Shown here piece after piece: positions 10,801-18,600 of a DNA stretch of 64,000 nucleotides (its first letter is position 1; each line of letters opens with the position of its first letter). The DNA is from UBA5704 sp036264355 (GTDB taxonomy: Bacteria; Acidobacteriota; Thermoanaerobaculia; Multivoradales; UBA5704), in the NCBI GenBank assembly GCA_036264355.1, contig DATARD010000023.1, positions 1 to 64,000 of the forward strand, given 5' to 3'. The position numbers and the translations under genes were made by a program. Below the pieces are notes generated by a model, which saw only the letters and a program-made list of their open reading frames with translations, ran no database searches and was not told the DNA's origin.

Positions 10801-11050
10801 GCGTGTAGCCGAAGAAGTCGGCGTCGAACGACTCGACGTCGTCCAGCACCGAGGCGCGGCGCACGTACTGCGGCGCCGCCGCCTGCCGCGCCGAGACTCC
10901 GGCGCGCGCCAGCTCCTCGTCGGTGAGCCGGGTCAGCGACTCGCGCCCGTCGCGCAGGTTCCGCCACATCTCCTCGGGGGTGGTGGCGCCGGGAAAGCGG
11001 CAGGCCATGCCGATGATCGCGATCTCCGAGCCGTTGCGCTGTGTGCTCAT
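1886..11050 (-). CDS. Bimodular type I polyketide synthase: KS-AT-KR-ACP-KS-AT-degenerate KR-ACP
   Basis: The 3054-residue product should perform two malonyl extensions. Start: the ATG at 11050 overlaps the stop of the upstream PKS gene (ATGA); a longer upstream frame has no homologous sequence. KS1 (11020-9770) has its catalytic Cys near residue 181 in HTACSTS, and EAHGTA and NLGH His motifs. AT1 (9460-8480) has GYSLG and HAFH (malonyl type). KR1 (8230-6600) keeps TGGLGGIG, SS and ADYCGAN and looks active. ACP1 is at 6450-6230 (LGGNS). KS2 (6150-4880), with QTFCSTS, and AT2 (4580-3560), with HAFH, are intact. The last KR (3400-2370) lacks the Ser/Tyr/Asn site and is probably non-functional. 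ACP2 is at 2240-2020 (LGGDS). A C-terminal acidic helix (EEELEMEILRLEGL) may be a docking element. There is no thioesterase. Palindromic elements are inserted in frame near 3119-3233, 7331-7390 and 7766-7896. Confidence 0.95.
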   Translation of the reverse strand: MSTQRNGSEIAIIGMACRFPGATTPEEMWRNLRDGRESLTRLTDEELARAGVSARQAAAPQYVRRASVLDDVESFDADFFGYTPTEARLMDPQQRLFLECAWEAFEQAGHVPGVPGAKRSVGVFTGAKTNTYLLSLVANPDFLRSADVFQLALGNDLAMMATRVSYKLDLRGPSYALHTACSTSLVAVHLACQSLLLGECAMALAGGAAINVPHRKGYLYQKGGILSADGSCRTFDARADGSNFGNGAGAVLLKRLADAEADGDTIHAIILGSATNNDGAEKASYAAPGVAGQLDVLLEAMACAGVDAESISYLEAHGTATPLGDSIEMLALTEAFRASTAKKGFCAIGSVKTNLGHLETAAGVAGLIKTALALRHRQIPPSLHFEQPNPNIDFANSPFYVNTRLMDWPAENGPRRAGLSSFGIGSTNAHVILEEPPAMSAASAPAPSRPWQLLTLSARTPTALDRATEALALHLKTEDAALANVSDIAFTLTTGRKEFIHRRVVVCRSGDDAAAALDQAELSYQSTPGRPVAFLFPGLGEHAAGMARGLYEEPGEPVFRAELDRCAELLRPLLGHDLRELLYPTDRTDRTDPSDAPTPAPLDLRRMLGRSAEAPPAALNRTAIAQPALFAVEYALAKLWISWGIRPQAMLGYSLGEYVAACLAGVLTLPDALRLVAERAHLIEELPAGGMLAVTLIEAELAPLLARHGLSLAAENGPAGCVAAGREETIAALERELGERGTACRRLPVTHAFHSAEMKPLAARLTDLARSVTLSPPQIPYLSNVTGTWITAAQATDPAWWARHLCEPVRFGDAVERLLTDGGRVLLEVGPGQGLGSFVRQHPGCDDTTARETFASLRNAYSRQPDLEFLLTTLGKLWLTGQPVDWKAFWSGQTRRRVPLPTYPFERQRYWIDPPAAAEERETETAKPETTGRRVTLDKQTDPADWLYQPVWRQTPFPDASQIAEGPWLLLADRDALSEVIAVRLRQAGRTVVTATAAPRGAEAAALDDGTWVIDPAEPAHYEKVIGAVDGGAGAAINVMHLWNAHTAPSSAPRVETRGYVPAPTRGASSSPPAEGGGNAPEGHRHVAQGFNPGSGGGDHLQDLGFFSLLFLAQALGRRRGGRARIAVVSSRMQRVTNGDEVVPDKATLLGLCRVIPQELARIGCRSIDIATDVESLDDLAGQLVAEVADPGTGDPETVVAYRGGARWTQDFERTAPSSIKSPLSREAGAGWERGLGGEGLRPSGVYLLTGGLGGIGLALAAHLAQTLRAKLILTGRSPLPPTAEWDAWLSSHPADDPTSVRLRAVRHIEALGGEVMTAAADVTDLDRTREVVAAARQRFGAVHGVIHLAGTPGGGILQLKTREAAARIMAPKVRGAQVIEALFPQRGDLEILILFSSIASILGEFGQADYCGANAYLDAVAQRNAARGWPRTVTVDSDIWREVGLAVHTEVPEHLRPWRLEMLEQALAPEEGAEAFLRAVGCGVPQVIISAQPLPGRIELGRSFTGESFLAELEKSRKPAGKVSRRVLGTGFAGAGNNLERQIAAVWQRLLGVEQVGVNDNFFDLGGNSLIGLQVVAEIGRETGIEVAPVTLFEAPTVAALARQLAAEAGLDAGDTTEIRTAAPTEQTSGSHDIAILAMTGRFPGAPNVEQLWENLRDGVESVRFFTDAELAAGGVEPAVAADPRYVRAGAILDGVDQFDAGLFGYSPREAEVTDPQQRVFLECAWEVLERAGCDSSTYPGRIGVFAGSNLSTYLLRLYADPAARASVNMLQAILGNDKDSLTTTISYKLNLRGPSVAVQTFCSTSLVAVHMACRSLRGGECDMALAGGVRIVVPDQQGYLYEQGGLAPSDGHSRSFDARANGSVLGHGAGIVCLKRLADALADGDPVLAVIKGSAINNDGSVKAGYTAPSVNGQAAAIAAAFEDAGVSPDSIGYVEAHGSATELGDPIEVTALTKAFRRFTDRRTDCPIGSVKSNFGHLDRAAGVTGLIKTVLSLEHGEIPPSINFDTPNPKIDFAASPFVVNTALRPWVRSEDAPRRAAVNSLGMGGTNVHVVLEEAPLRPPGSPSRPWQLLVLSAKTPSALETATANLGRWLAERPEMAAVDLADAAYTLKVGRRPLPYRRALVCRDSSEAAAILAGNEPARLLTADRGEGSRPVVFACAGLGGQHIGMGRGLYESEPAFRDAVDHCATVLEPLLGVDLRQVLYPAGSEPATASTPGVDLRRMLRRDEDAAPSALDDTRLAQPALFVVEYALASLLLEWGIRPHAVLGYSLGEYVAATIAGVLPLDGALALVAGRARLIAELPAGAMLAVALAAEELQPLLGDDLSLAAVNGPEQSVASGAPEAIATLEERLASQDIACRRLRTTHAFHSKQMSQLFDRMVELARAVELRPPSIPCLSNATGTWLTDQEATDPAYWARHMCQPVRFSEAIAELRRDPARVIVEIGPGQTLGSLILQHPASRGQEVAIVAALRHSYETQPDPAYALTALAKLWLLGVEPDWSGFHAHETRRRVLLPTYPFERQRYWIETAPPGAHPATRAAGAHFYLPSWKRVPLSAAPRTEAPALRHDFTDRLRSLLAGLAETPERVVDFDADLALLGQTLLAPEGPQHLAQGFNPGKGAEAPPNPGINPWATCPCPSGAESADKADAPMGTGSAAPRLLVSRQACSIHGETPSPLAAAHSALARKLSGGTCRVIDIAEGTAGDERLLSHLAAEITSGANEPLVAWRGAHRWVSTLEKIEGTPAASPLPEGAAILLTGDRGPVGAPIAAALARELEQLGARTILSDSADGQPLTGMIHIAAETTDADGLNAGLRELDTLDALRRQHNMSLAWLVTPPRAASLRLAADALSESTAAWTSIGWGFPPSGDTETPGSIVSHLLAAGPGAQILAVPQPLPEGWSRLDDLPEPQAVATAPATRPAGAGFYPRPALRVEYTAPRTELETAISRIWQDLLGVAQIGIHDNFLDLGGDSLLATRLVARLRDALHLDLPVRLFFERSTIAELAAAVEDMRRADESRETQELLTSIQGLSEEELEMEILRLEGLVAEPPR
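3119..3233. repeat. REP-like composite palindrome inside PKS coding sequence
   Basis: Outer arms near CCCCGGAGGGGC and GCCCCTCCGGGG enclose CCCAGGGATTTATCCCTGGG and CCAGGGTTGAAACCCTGG. It is the same family as 677-775. It lies in the degenerate KR region of the last PKS module and keeps the reading frame, adding a low-complexity Pro/Gly/Ala stretch (GFNPGKGAEAPPNPGINPWA). Confidence 0.8.
7331..7390. repeat. GTGAGG-family palindromic element, left half, in frame in KR1
   Basis: Begins CCCTCACCCCC and runs through CCTCCCGGGAGAGGGGGG, but lacks the matching GGGGTGAGGG right end that full copies have. It lies just before the KR1 nucleotide-binding motif and is translated without breaking the frame. 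Confidence 0.65.
7766..7896. repeat. REP-like composite palindrome inside KR1 structural subdomain
   Basis: Contains CCCAGGGTTAAAACCCTGGG, GCCCCTCCGGGGC and CCCCGGGTTTCAACCCGGGG with ACGTGCC/GGCACGT flanks, the same family as 677-775 and 3119-3233. It is translated in frame (VAQGFNPGSGGG near the end). Confidence 0.8.
9273..9301. repeat. 9-bp tandem repeat in PKS AT region
   Basis: Three copies of a GATCGGTCC unit encode the run DRTDRTD in the AT1 domain of the bimodular PKS. Similar units occur at 12947-13005 and 45278-45306. Confidence 0.7.
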
Positions 11051-14000
11051 TCCTCTGCTCCGCGCCGGCCCGCCCGCCGGCGTTCCTGAAATTCCTGGCG
11101 GCGGCTCATGCTCGCCCGCCGCTCTTCGAGAGCCTCCGAGCGCGGCTTCTCGTCCCCGGCGATCGTTCCGGCGATCAGCGCGGCCAGCGCCCGCACGGTG
11201 AGCCCTTGATAGAGCCGCGCGGCCGAGATCTCGATCCGCAGCTCGTCGCGCAGCCGCGACACGACTTGCACGGCGACGAAGGAGTCGCCGCCCAGCTCGA
11301 AGAAGTTGTCGTCGAGGCCGATCGGCGCGTAGCCGAGCGCCTCCTGCCAGAGGGTGGCGATGCGCTGCTCCAGCTCCGAGACCGGAGCGTTGAACGGCGT
11401 CGCCAACGGCCGCGGATGGGGCGTCGCGGCGGCCCGGGCGCGCGCGGCCTGCGGTTGGGTGTGGCGCTGTCTGAGAGATCGGCGCTCCGCAAGGCGGGCC
11501 GCCATATCGCCGGTCGAGACGGTCACCACGTCGGCGAGCGGGCAGGCGGCGGCGAGCGCGAGGGCGTGCCGGAACGCCGCTTCGCCTTCCTCGGGCGACA
11601 TCGCGAGGGCCGCCAGGTCGCGGCGGAGCGCGGTGATCTGCCCGTCCTCGTTCTCCGCGAGATTCCAGACGTCCCATTCCAGGCTCAGCCACGGCGTTCC
11701 CGTACCCTGGTTGTGGCGCCGGGCGAAAGCGTCGAGCACTAGATTCGCCGCGCAGTCGGCGACGTTGGCGACGCCGCCGAGCTGGGCGGTGAGCGACGAA
11801 AGCAGCACACAGAAGTCGAGATCGAGACCGGCGAGCTCCCGTTCGAGGGCGAAGAGCGGATGCACCTTGGCCGAAAAACTCAGCGCGCACCCCGCGCGGC
11901 CGGCCTCGGCGATCGGCTGGAACGCCTGCTCGCCGTGCAGGCCGGCGGCATGGATGACTCCGTGCGGTGGCCCGAAGCGTTCCGTAGCGGCGACGAGCGC
12001 GCGTTGTAGGCTGGCCTCCTCGGTGTCCGCGGTCACGATCAGGACCTCGCCGCCCAGCTCTTCCAACGTGCGGACGCGCTCGGGCCGCGGCGCCGCATCC
12101 AGCGATTCGAGCAGCACGAGGCGCGCCCGCGCCGTGCGGGCGAGCCAGCCGGCGAGAGCGAAGCCGTTGCCTGCGAGGCCGCCGGTGAGCAGGTAGACCC
12201 CGCGCTCGCGGAGCAGGGGCTTTGGAGCCGCGGTCGCCGGCAGCCGCAGCGGCTCGAATCCGGGCACCCAGCGTTGCAGGCCGCGCAGCGCCACGACCTC
12301 CTCGCCGCCGTGCGCCATCACCTCGACGGCGAGCAGATCGAGGAGCTGCGCCTCCTGCCGTGAGCCGGTCGCAGGCAGCGCCACGTCGAGGCAGCGGCAG
12401 GAGATCCCCGGCTGCTCCAGTGGCAGCACCCGGCAGAAGCCCAGCAGGGGAGCCTTCTCCGGGTGAGCCGGCTCGCCGGCGGTGACGCCGAGCAGGTGAT
12501 CGGTGACCACCACGAGGTCGATCGACTGATCCGCGGTTGGAGCCAGCTCGCGGGCGAGGGTGAGGAGGCTGTAGAGGCCGTGCTCCTGGGCGGCTTCGAA
12601 GGCGGCGGGGGACCTCACCCCCGACCCCTCTCCCATCGCCCCCCCTTCCACCGGGAGAGGGGGGTTAGGGGGGTGAGGTCCCAACGTCCCCGCATGCACC
12701 ACCACCTCCGGAACAAACCCACCAGCCCGCAGGGCCGCGATCTCTTCGATCCTTGCCGTCACCACCTCATGGCCGGCAGCCGCGAGCGCTTTCGCCAGAG
12801 CGGTGCCGACACGCTCAGCCGCAATCACGAGCACACGGCGCGCTGGTCCCTGCGGGGCGGTGAGCGGTTCCGCAATCCGGAAAACCGGCAGGTAGAACCA
12901 ATCCGCGGGATCAGGCCGCTTGGTGATCTCCGGCGTGGAGTCGATCGGACTGATCGGTCCGATCGGTCTGATCTGTCCGATCTCCCGTCCGATCCCCGGC
13001 TCGATCCAATATTTTTGCCGTGCGAACGGATACGTGGGCAACGGCACCCGCCGCCGGGTCTCGCCTTCATAAAACAGCGCGGGATCGAGATCCAGGCCGG
13101 CCAGCCAGAGGCGGCCGAGCGCGGTGAGCAGGTGCTTGCCTTCCGGCGCCGTGTCCTGCGGATGGCCGAGCGAGGCGATCACCGGCTGCCCCTGGCGCTC
13201 CGGGTGGCGGCTGGCGGCGGTGGAGAGCGTGCGGCCGGGGCCGACTTCGAGCAGGATGCGCCGCGGCTCGGTGAGCAATTGGGAGACGGCGGCGGCGAAG
13301 CGCACCGGCTGGAGGAGCTGGCTCCCCCAGTAGGCCGGATCGATGGCCTGCTCCGGGGTGACCCAGGTGCCGGTGACGTTGGAGAGAAAGGGGATGCGTG
13401 GCGGCGTGAGGGAGCAGCGGCGCACCGCGGATGTGAACGGTGCGACGGCCGGCTCCATCATCGGGGAATGGAAGGCGTGCGAGGTGTGCAGCCGGCGCGA
13501 ACGGACGCCTCGCGTATCGAGCCGGGCTTCCAGATCCGCGATCGCCGCTTCCGGACCGGAGACCACCGAGCGGGCGGGCTCGTTGACCGCGGCGAGCGCC
13601 AGATCGGGGGTGAGGAGCGGGGCGATCTCCGCTTCGGCGAGCGGCACGCTCAGCATCGCTCCCGGCGGCAGCTCAGCAATCGACCTTCCGCGCGCGACCA
13701 CCAGGGCGTGCGCGTCAGCGAGCGAGAAGACGCCGGCCAGGCAGGCCGCGGTCAGCTCGCCGAGACTGTGGCCGAGGAGCGCCTGCGGTTGCACGCCCCA
13801 CGACATCCAGAGCTGCGCCAGAGCCAGCTCGACGGCGAAGAGCGCGGGCTGCGTCAGATCGGTCTGTTGCAGTCGCTTTGCCGCGTCGTCTGTCTCTTCC
13901 GTTTCTTCCGCCGGCGGCCAGAGGAGGCGCCGCAGGTCGAGCCCGAGATGGGGGAGGAGCAGCTCGGCGGAGCGGTCGATCGCGTCGCGGAACACCGGCT

Positions 14001-15675
14001 CTTCGGCGTAGAGATCGCGGCCCATCCCCAAGTGCTGCGCGCCCTGGCCGGGAAGGAGGAAGACGACCGGACGCGCCCGCGGATCCTCGTCGTCCACCGC
14101 GGTCAGCACCTCGCCGGGATCGCGGCGGCGCAAGAGATCCGCCGGATTCTCACCGACGGCGCAGACCAGCATGCGGCGGTGGCGGAAGACGGCGCGGCCG
14201 GTGCGCAGGGTGTAGGCGATGTCTGGAATGTCCGGCGCCGCGTCTTCGCCCAGGCGGTCGGCCAGGCGGTCGGTCGCCTCCTCCAGCGCCTCCTCGCTGC
14301 GCGCCGAGAGGACGAGGAGCTGCCAGGGGCGTGCCGGCGCGGCGGGCTCCGGCTCCGGCGCCTCTTCGAGGATCACGTGCGCGTTGGTGCCGCCGACGCC
14401 GAACGAGCTGACCGCGGCCCGTCGCGGCGCTCCCGTCTCCGGCCAATCGGCAAGCTTGGCGTTGACGTAGAACGGGCTCGTCGCGAAGTCGATCGCCGGG
14501 TTTGGCGTCTCGAAGTGCAGGCTCGGGGGGATCTGCCGGTGCTTGAGCGCCAGGATCGTCTTGATCAGCCCGGCGACGCCGGCCGCGGCGTCGAGGTGGC
14601 CGAAGTTGCTCTTGATCGAGCCGAGGCCGCAGAAGCCTGTCTTCGCGGTCCGCTCGCGGAACACGCGGGTCAACGCCATCACCTCGACCGGATCACCGAG
14701 CGCGGTGGCGGTGCCGTGCGCCTCGACGTAACCGATCGTCTCCGGATCGATGCCGGCCATCGCCTGCGCCGCGGCGATCACCTCGCTCTGCCCCTCGACG
14801 GCCGGCGCCGTGTAGCTGACCTTGAGCGAGCCGTCGTTGTTGATCGCCGAGCCCTTGATCACCGCCTGGATGGGATCGCCGTCGGCGAGCGCGTCGGCCA
14901 GCCGGCGCAGCACGACGACTCCCACCCCGCTGCCGAAGATCGTCCCGGCGGCGGCGGCGTCGAAGGAGCGGCAGTGGCCGTCGGGCGAGGCGAGGCCGCC
15001 GTCGAGGTAGAGATAGCCCTGGTGCTGCGGCACGCGCACGGTGACGCCGCCGGCGAGTGCCATGTCGCACTCGTAGTTGAGCAGCGACAGGCAGGCGAGA
15101 TGGGTGGCGACCAGCGAGGTGGAGCAACTGGTCTGCACGATCAGGCTGGGTCCCTTCAGGTCGAGCTTGTAGGAGACCCGGGTGGGCATGAAATCCTTGT
15201 CGTTGGTGATGAACACCTGGAAGCCGCCGCCGCCCGCGAACAGCTCGGGGTGGGTGGTCAGGTTGGAGAGCAGATAGGTGTTCCAGGCGACGCCGGCATA
15301 GACGCCGATCAGCCCGTCGAAGCGCGCGGGGAGGTGGCCCGCGTCCTCCAGCGCCGCCCAGGCGTGCTCCAGGAAGAGGCGCTGCTGCGGGTCCATGATC
15401 GCCGCCTCGTGCGCGCTGTAGCCGAAGAACGGTGCGTCGAAGCTCTCGACCCCGTCGAGCAGGCTGGCCGCCCGCACGAAGCGGGGATTGGCCAGCAGCT
15501 CCGGCGCGGTGCCGGCGGCGAGCAGCTCCTCGTCGCGGAGCCAGGTCACCGACTCGACGCCGTCGCGCAAGTTGCGCCAGAGCTGGGCGAGGTCGCGCGC
15601 GCCGGGGAAGCGGCCGGCCATGCCGACCACGGCGATGTCCCGGGAATTCGGGGTTTCGATCGGCTCGTCGCTCAT
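11047..15675 (-). CDS. Monomodular type I polyketide synthase: KS-AT-KR(inactive)-ACP
   Basis: The 1542-residue product should add one malonyl unit and leave the beta-ketone. The ATG at 15675 overlaps the stop of the upstream gene (ATGA), and its own stop overlaps the next gene the same way, so the three genes are translationally coupled. KS (15640-14360) has the catalytic Cys near residue 184 in QTSCSTS, plus EAHGTA and NFGH. AT (14080-13100) has GHSLG and SHAFH, the malonyl signature. KR (12900-11430) keeps the LSS serine and the AKV lysine. However, the active-site block that reads ADYCAAN in the neighbouring gene reads VADCAAN here, so the catalytic Tyr position is Asp, and the nucleotide motif is altered (GGLAGNG). 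I infer an inactive ketoreductase. ACP (11400-11160) has LGGDS. The Arg-rich C-terminal helix may dock to the next protein. A GTGAGG-family element is inserted in the KR at 12611-12680. Confidence 0.94.
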   Translation of the reverse strand: MSDEPIETPNSRDIAVVGMAGRFPGARDLAQLWRNLRDGVESVTWLRDEELLAAGTAPELLANPRFVRAASLLDGVESFDAPFFGYSAHEAAIMDPQQRLFLEHAWAALEDAGHLPARFDGLIGVYAGVAWNTYLLSNLTTHPELFAGGGGFQVFITNDKDFMPTRVSYKLDLKGPSLIVQTSCSTSLVATHLACLSLLNYECDMALAGGVTVRVPQHQGYLYLDGGLASPDGHCRSFDAAAAGTIFGSGVGVVVLRRLADALADGDPIQAVIKGSAINNDGSLKVSYTAPAVEGQSEVIAAAQAMAGIDPETIGYVEAHGTATALGDPVEVMALTRVFRERTAKTGFCGLGSIKSNFGHLDAAAGVAGLIKTILALKHRQIPPSLHFETPNPAIDFATSPFYVNAKLADWPETGAPRRAAVSSFGVGGTNAHVILEEAPEPEPAAPARPWQLLVLSARSEEALEEATDRLADRLGEDAAPDIPDIAYTLRTGRAVFRHRRMLVCAVGENPADLLRRRDPGEVLTAVDDEDPRARPVVFLLPGQGAQHLGMGRDLYAEEPVFRDAIDRSAELLLPHLGLDLRRLLWPPAEETEETDDAAKRLQQTDLTQPALFAVELALAQLWMSWGVQPQALLGHSLGELTAACLAGVFSLADAHALVVARGRSIAELPPGAMLSVPLAEAEIAPLLTPDLALAAVNEPARSVVSGPEAAIADLEARLDTRGVRSRRLHTSHAFHSPMMEPAVAPFTSAVRRCSLTPPRIPFLSNVTGTWVTPEQAIDPAYWGSQLLQPVRFAAAVSQLLTEPRRILLEVGPGRTLSTAASRHPERQGQPVIASLGHPQDTAPEGKHLLTALGRLWLAGLDLDPALFYEGETRRRVPLPTYPFARQKYWIEPGIGREIGQIRPIGPISPIDSTPEITKRPDPADWFYLPVFRIAEPLTAPQGPARRVLVIAAERVGTALAKALAAAGHEVVTARIEEIAALRAGGFVPEVVVHAGTLGPHPPNPPLPVEGGAMGEGSGVRSPAAFEAAQEHGLYSLLTLARELAPTADQSIDLVVVTDHLLGVTAGEPAHPEKAPLLGFCRVLPLEQPGISCRCLDVALPATGSRQEAQLLDLLAVEVMAHGGEEVVALRGLQRWVPGFEPLRLPATAAPKPLLRERGVYLLTGGLAGNGFALAGWLARTARARLVLLESLDAAPRPERVRTLEELGGEVLIVTADTEEASLQRALVAATERFGPPHGVIHAAGLHGEQAFQPIAEAGRAGCALSFSAKVHPLFALERELAGLDLDFCVLLSSLTAQLGGVANVADCAANLVLDAFARRHNQGTGTPWLSLEWDVWNLAENEDGQITALRRDLAALAMSPEEGEAAFRHALALAAACPLADVVTVSTGDMAARLAERRSLRQRHTQPQAARARAAATPHPRPLATPFNAPVSELEQRIATLWQEALGYAPIGLDDNFFELGGDSFVAVQVVSRLRDELRIEISAARLYQGLTVRALAALIAGTIAGDEKPRSEALEERRASMSRRQEFQERRRAGRRGAEE
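12611..12680. repeat. GTGAGG-family palindromic element, full copy, in frame in KR
   Basis: The ends GACCTCACCCCC and GGGGGGTGAGGTC are inverted repeats; the centre has CTCTCCCATCGCCC and CACCGGGAGAGGGG. Translated as a Pro/Gly-rich loop in the KR structural subdomain of the monomodular PKS. Confidence 0.8.
12947..13005. repeat. Short tandem repeat (GATCGG/TCC-type units) in AT-KR linker
   Basis: Imperfect 9-bp units encode an Ile-Gly-x-Ile-Xaa-Pro type run (GQIRPIGPISPI) between AT and KR. Confidence 0.65.
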
Positions 15676-18600
15676 CGTCGTGCCTGTGCCGCGCGGCGCG
15701 CCTGTTCGAGGGCCTGTTTCTTCTTCTCGGCCCGGCCGAGGGTGCGCGCGAAGGTGGCCTGGGCCGTGGCTGGATCGGGTTGCAGGTGCCGCGCCAGGGA
15801 GGACACGGTGGGCGCCTGGAAGACGCTCACCGTCGCCACCTCGACGCCGAGGTCGCGCTTGAGCTCGCTGGCGAGCTGGATGGCCGAGAGGGAGGTTCCG
15901 CCCAGCTCGAAGAAGTTGTCGTGGACGCCGATCCGTTCGATCCCCAGCACCCGTTCCCAGACCGCCGCCACCCGCGGCTCGAAGTCGCCGGCCGGCGCGG
16001 CGTAGAGGCTGCTCACCTCGGGCCGCGCATGGACGGCCGGCGCCGCCAGGGAGCCGAGCGCGGCGGCGAGCCGCTCCGGCGTCGCCGCATCGGCGTCCGC
16101 CAGGGCGGCGGCGAGCGGGCGCGCCGAGACGACGATCTGCGCCGCGGTGCCGATCGTCGCGCGATGGCGGAGGAGGCGGCGGAAGGTCTCCATCCCTTCG
16201 TGGCGCTGCATGCCGGTGCCCTGCAACGATCTCTCGCCGGCCGGCGTGACCAGCGGCTCGGCCGTCGCGGCCATCGCGAGAACGGACTGCGAGCGGGCGA
16301 GCTGGCCCGCCGCCTCGGCGCTCACCCGCCGCATGGTGAAGCCTTCCGCTTCGACCAAGCGCGCGCCGGTCTCGTCGTAGAGAGTGAGATCGGCGGTGAG
16401 CAGGTCGGCGGGTGTGCCGCCTGGAGCGCCAGCCGGATCAGGGCGCAGCCGCAGATGGCTCCACGAGCGCCGCGGCAGGGGCGCGTGCACGGCCAGCCGT
16501 TCGTAGGCGAGCGGCAGGTAGTTGCCATCCCCGGGGAGACCGAGGAGCTGCATGGCGCCCGCGGCGACGTCGAGGAGTGCGGGGTGGAGCGGGTGGTCGG
16601 CCAGATCCGCCGCGAGATCTTCCGCCAGCTCGATCTCCACCAGCCCCTCGCGATCGCCGAGGAGCACCCGGCGCAGGCTCCGCCACCGCGGGCCGGTCAC
16701 CAGGAAGCCGGTCAGGCCGCCGAGCACGCCATCGGTGGTGAGGCCGGCCTGCTCAGCGGTGACCTCCCGCCGGTTGCAGGCGGCACGCAGCGCGGCGAGA
16801 TCGGTGGGTGTCGACGGCGCAGCGGGGCGCGCCGCCGCCGCCCGGCCGCGGGCGTGCTCGATCCAGAGGTCGCCCTCGGGGAGGCGGCTGATCACCCGGA
16901 AGGCCAGCTCCTTGCCGTCTCCGCCAGAGCCTTCGACGATCGTCCGCACCTCGCGGCTCTCGCCGTGCGGCACCGCGAGCGGCTGCGGGAAGATCACATC
17001 GCGCAGCTCGACCGCTCCGTCGTCCAGACGCGCCGCGACCGCCGCGCGGGCCATTTCGAGGTACGCGGTGCCGGGAACGGTCGGCTGGCCGGCGATCAGA
17101 TGCTCCGCCAGAACCCAGTGGCGCTCCGGGCTCAGCCGCGACGTCCAGACGTCGCGCGCCGCGGTGGCGTGGAGCCGCGAGCCGAGGAGCGGATGGGCCG
17201 GCTCCAATTCCGGAGCGCGCGCCATGCCGACCTCCTCCCAGCGGTCCCAGTTGATCGCCGAGAGGTGCCTGCCGCGCCGCTGGTGCGCTTGCGCGAAGGC
17301 GTCGCAGAACGCGTTCGCGGCGCAGTAGTCCGCCTGCCCGAAGCCGCCGAGGAGCGCGGTGACCGAAGAGCAGAGATAGAAGAAGTCGAGATCGCGCCCG
17401 CGCAGCACGCGATGGAGCAGGATCGTGCCGAGTACTTTGGGAGCCAGCACGAGCGCCGCTTCCTCCGGTGTCTTGAGCTGCAGGGCGCCGCCGCCCGCGA
17501 CGCCCGCGGCATGGATCACACCGCGGATCGGGCCGAGCGTTTCTTCGACCTGCCGTATGGCCGCCGCGAGCGCCGTCTCGTCAGTGACGTCGGCGGTGAC
17601 GGCGAGCACCTGCGCTCCGCGCTCCCGGGGCACCTGGAGACGGTCGTCCGCGCCGGCGGGGCCCTCACCCCCTGGCCCCCTCTCCCACCCCCCTCCCGCC
17701 GCCCGGGAGAGGGGGAAATCGAGATCTTGAGGGGGTGGAGGCGCCCCTCTCCCGGGTGGCGGGAGGGGATGGGAGAGGGGACGGGGGTGAGGGCTCCGGC
17801 CGAGCAGGGCCAACCGCGCGCCGGGCTGCTCGGCGAGCACCTCGGCGAGGGCCAGGCCGACGCCTCCCAGGCCGCCGGTGATCAGGACCGTGCCATCGAT
17901 TGCGGGGGCCGGAGATCCCTCCGCCGGCAGACACACTATCTCGAAGCCGCGCACGAAGCGGGCGCCGCCGCGGTAGGCGACCACGGCCTCGGCGCCAGTC
18001 TCAGGGTCACCCGGACCGCTCAGCTCGGCCAGGAGATCCTCGACGAGATCGTCTTCCGCCGTTGGCGACGGTGGCAGGACCACGTCGATGCTCTGGCAGG
18101 AGAGACCCTCGACCTCCTGCGGGATCACCCGCACGAGACCGAGCAGGAGCGCCTTCTCCGGATGGAGCACCGTCTCGCCGGCCACCTTCTGCATGGCGTC
18201 CGACAGCACCGCGATCCGTGCCGGCGTGCCCGGCGCGGCGCGGGCGAGCGCCTGCGCCAGCAGCAGCAGGCTGTCGAAGCTGCGCATCCGCATCTCGTCG
18301 AGCGGCCGGGCGGGACCGACGTTCCAGGCGTGGAGGATCTTTCCCGGCGGCTCTTTCATGGCCGCGAACAGGGCATCCCAGTCGGCGGCGCTCCGCGGAT
18401 CGATCGTGAAGCTCCGCTCGCCGTCCTGCGTGAAGCCTTGACCGGGTCGGGCTGTGATGACCGTCTCTCCGAGCGCCGCCAGCCGCTCCGCGAGGCGTCC
18501 GGGCACCGCGGAGCCTTCGCGATCGAGAAGCGCCAGCCAGACGGTGCCTTCGCCGCGCGCCTCCGGCCGCGCTGGCCGAGGGAGTGTCTGCCGCCAGGAG

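Noticed and set aside
8789..11089. Plus-strand open frame of 766 codons, and similar ones at 12463-16005, 15432-19274 and 20433-22955
   Set aside because: Antisense shadows of PKS domains in GC-rich DNA; no homology or ribosome sites.
11051..11890. 280-codon N-terminal extension of the bimodular PKS
   Set aside because: Overlaps the end of the upstream PKS gene in another frame and lacks homology; the ATG at 11050 in an ATGA overlap fits better.
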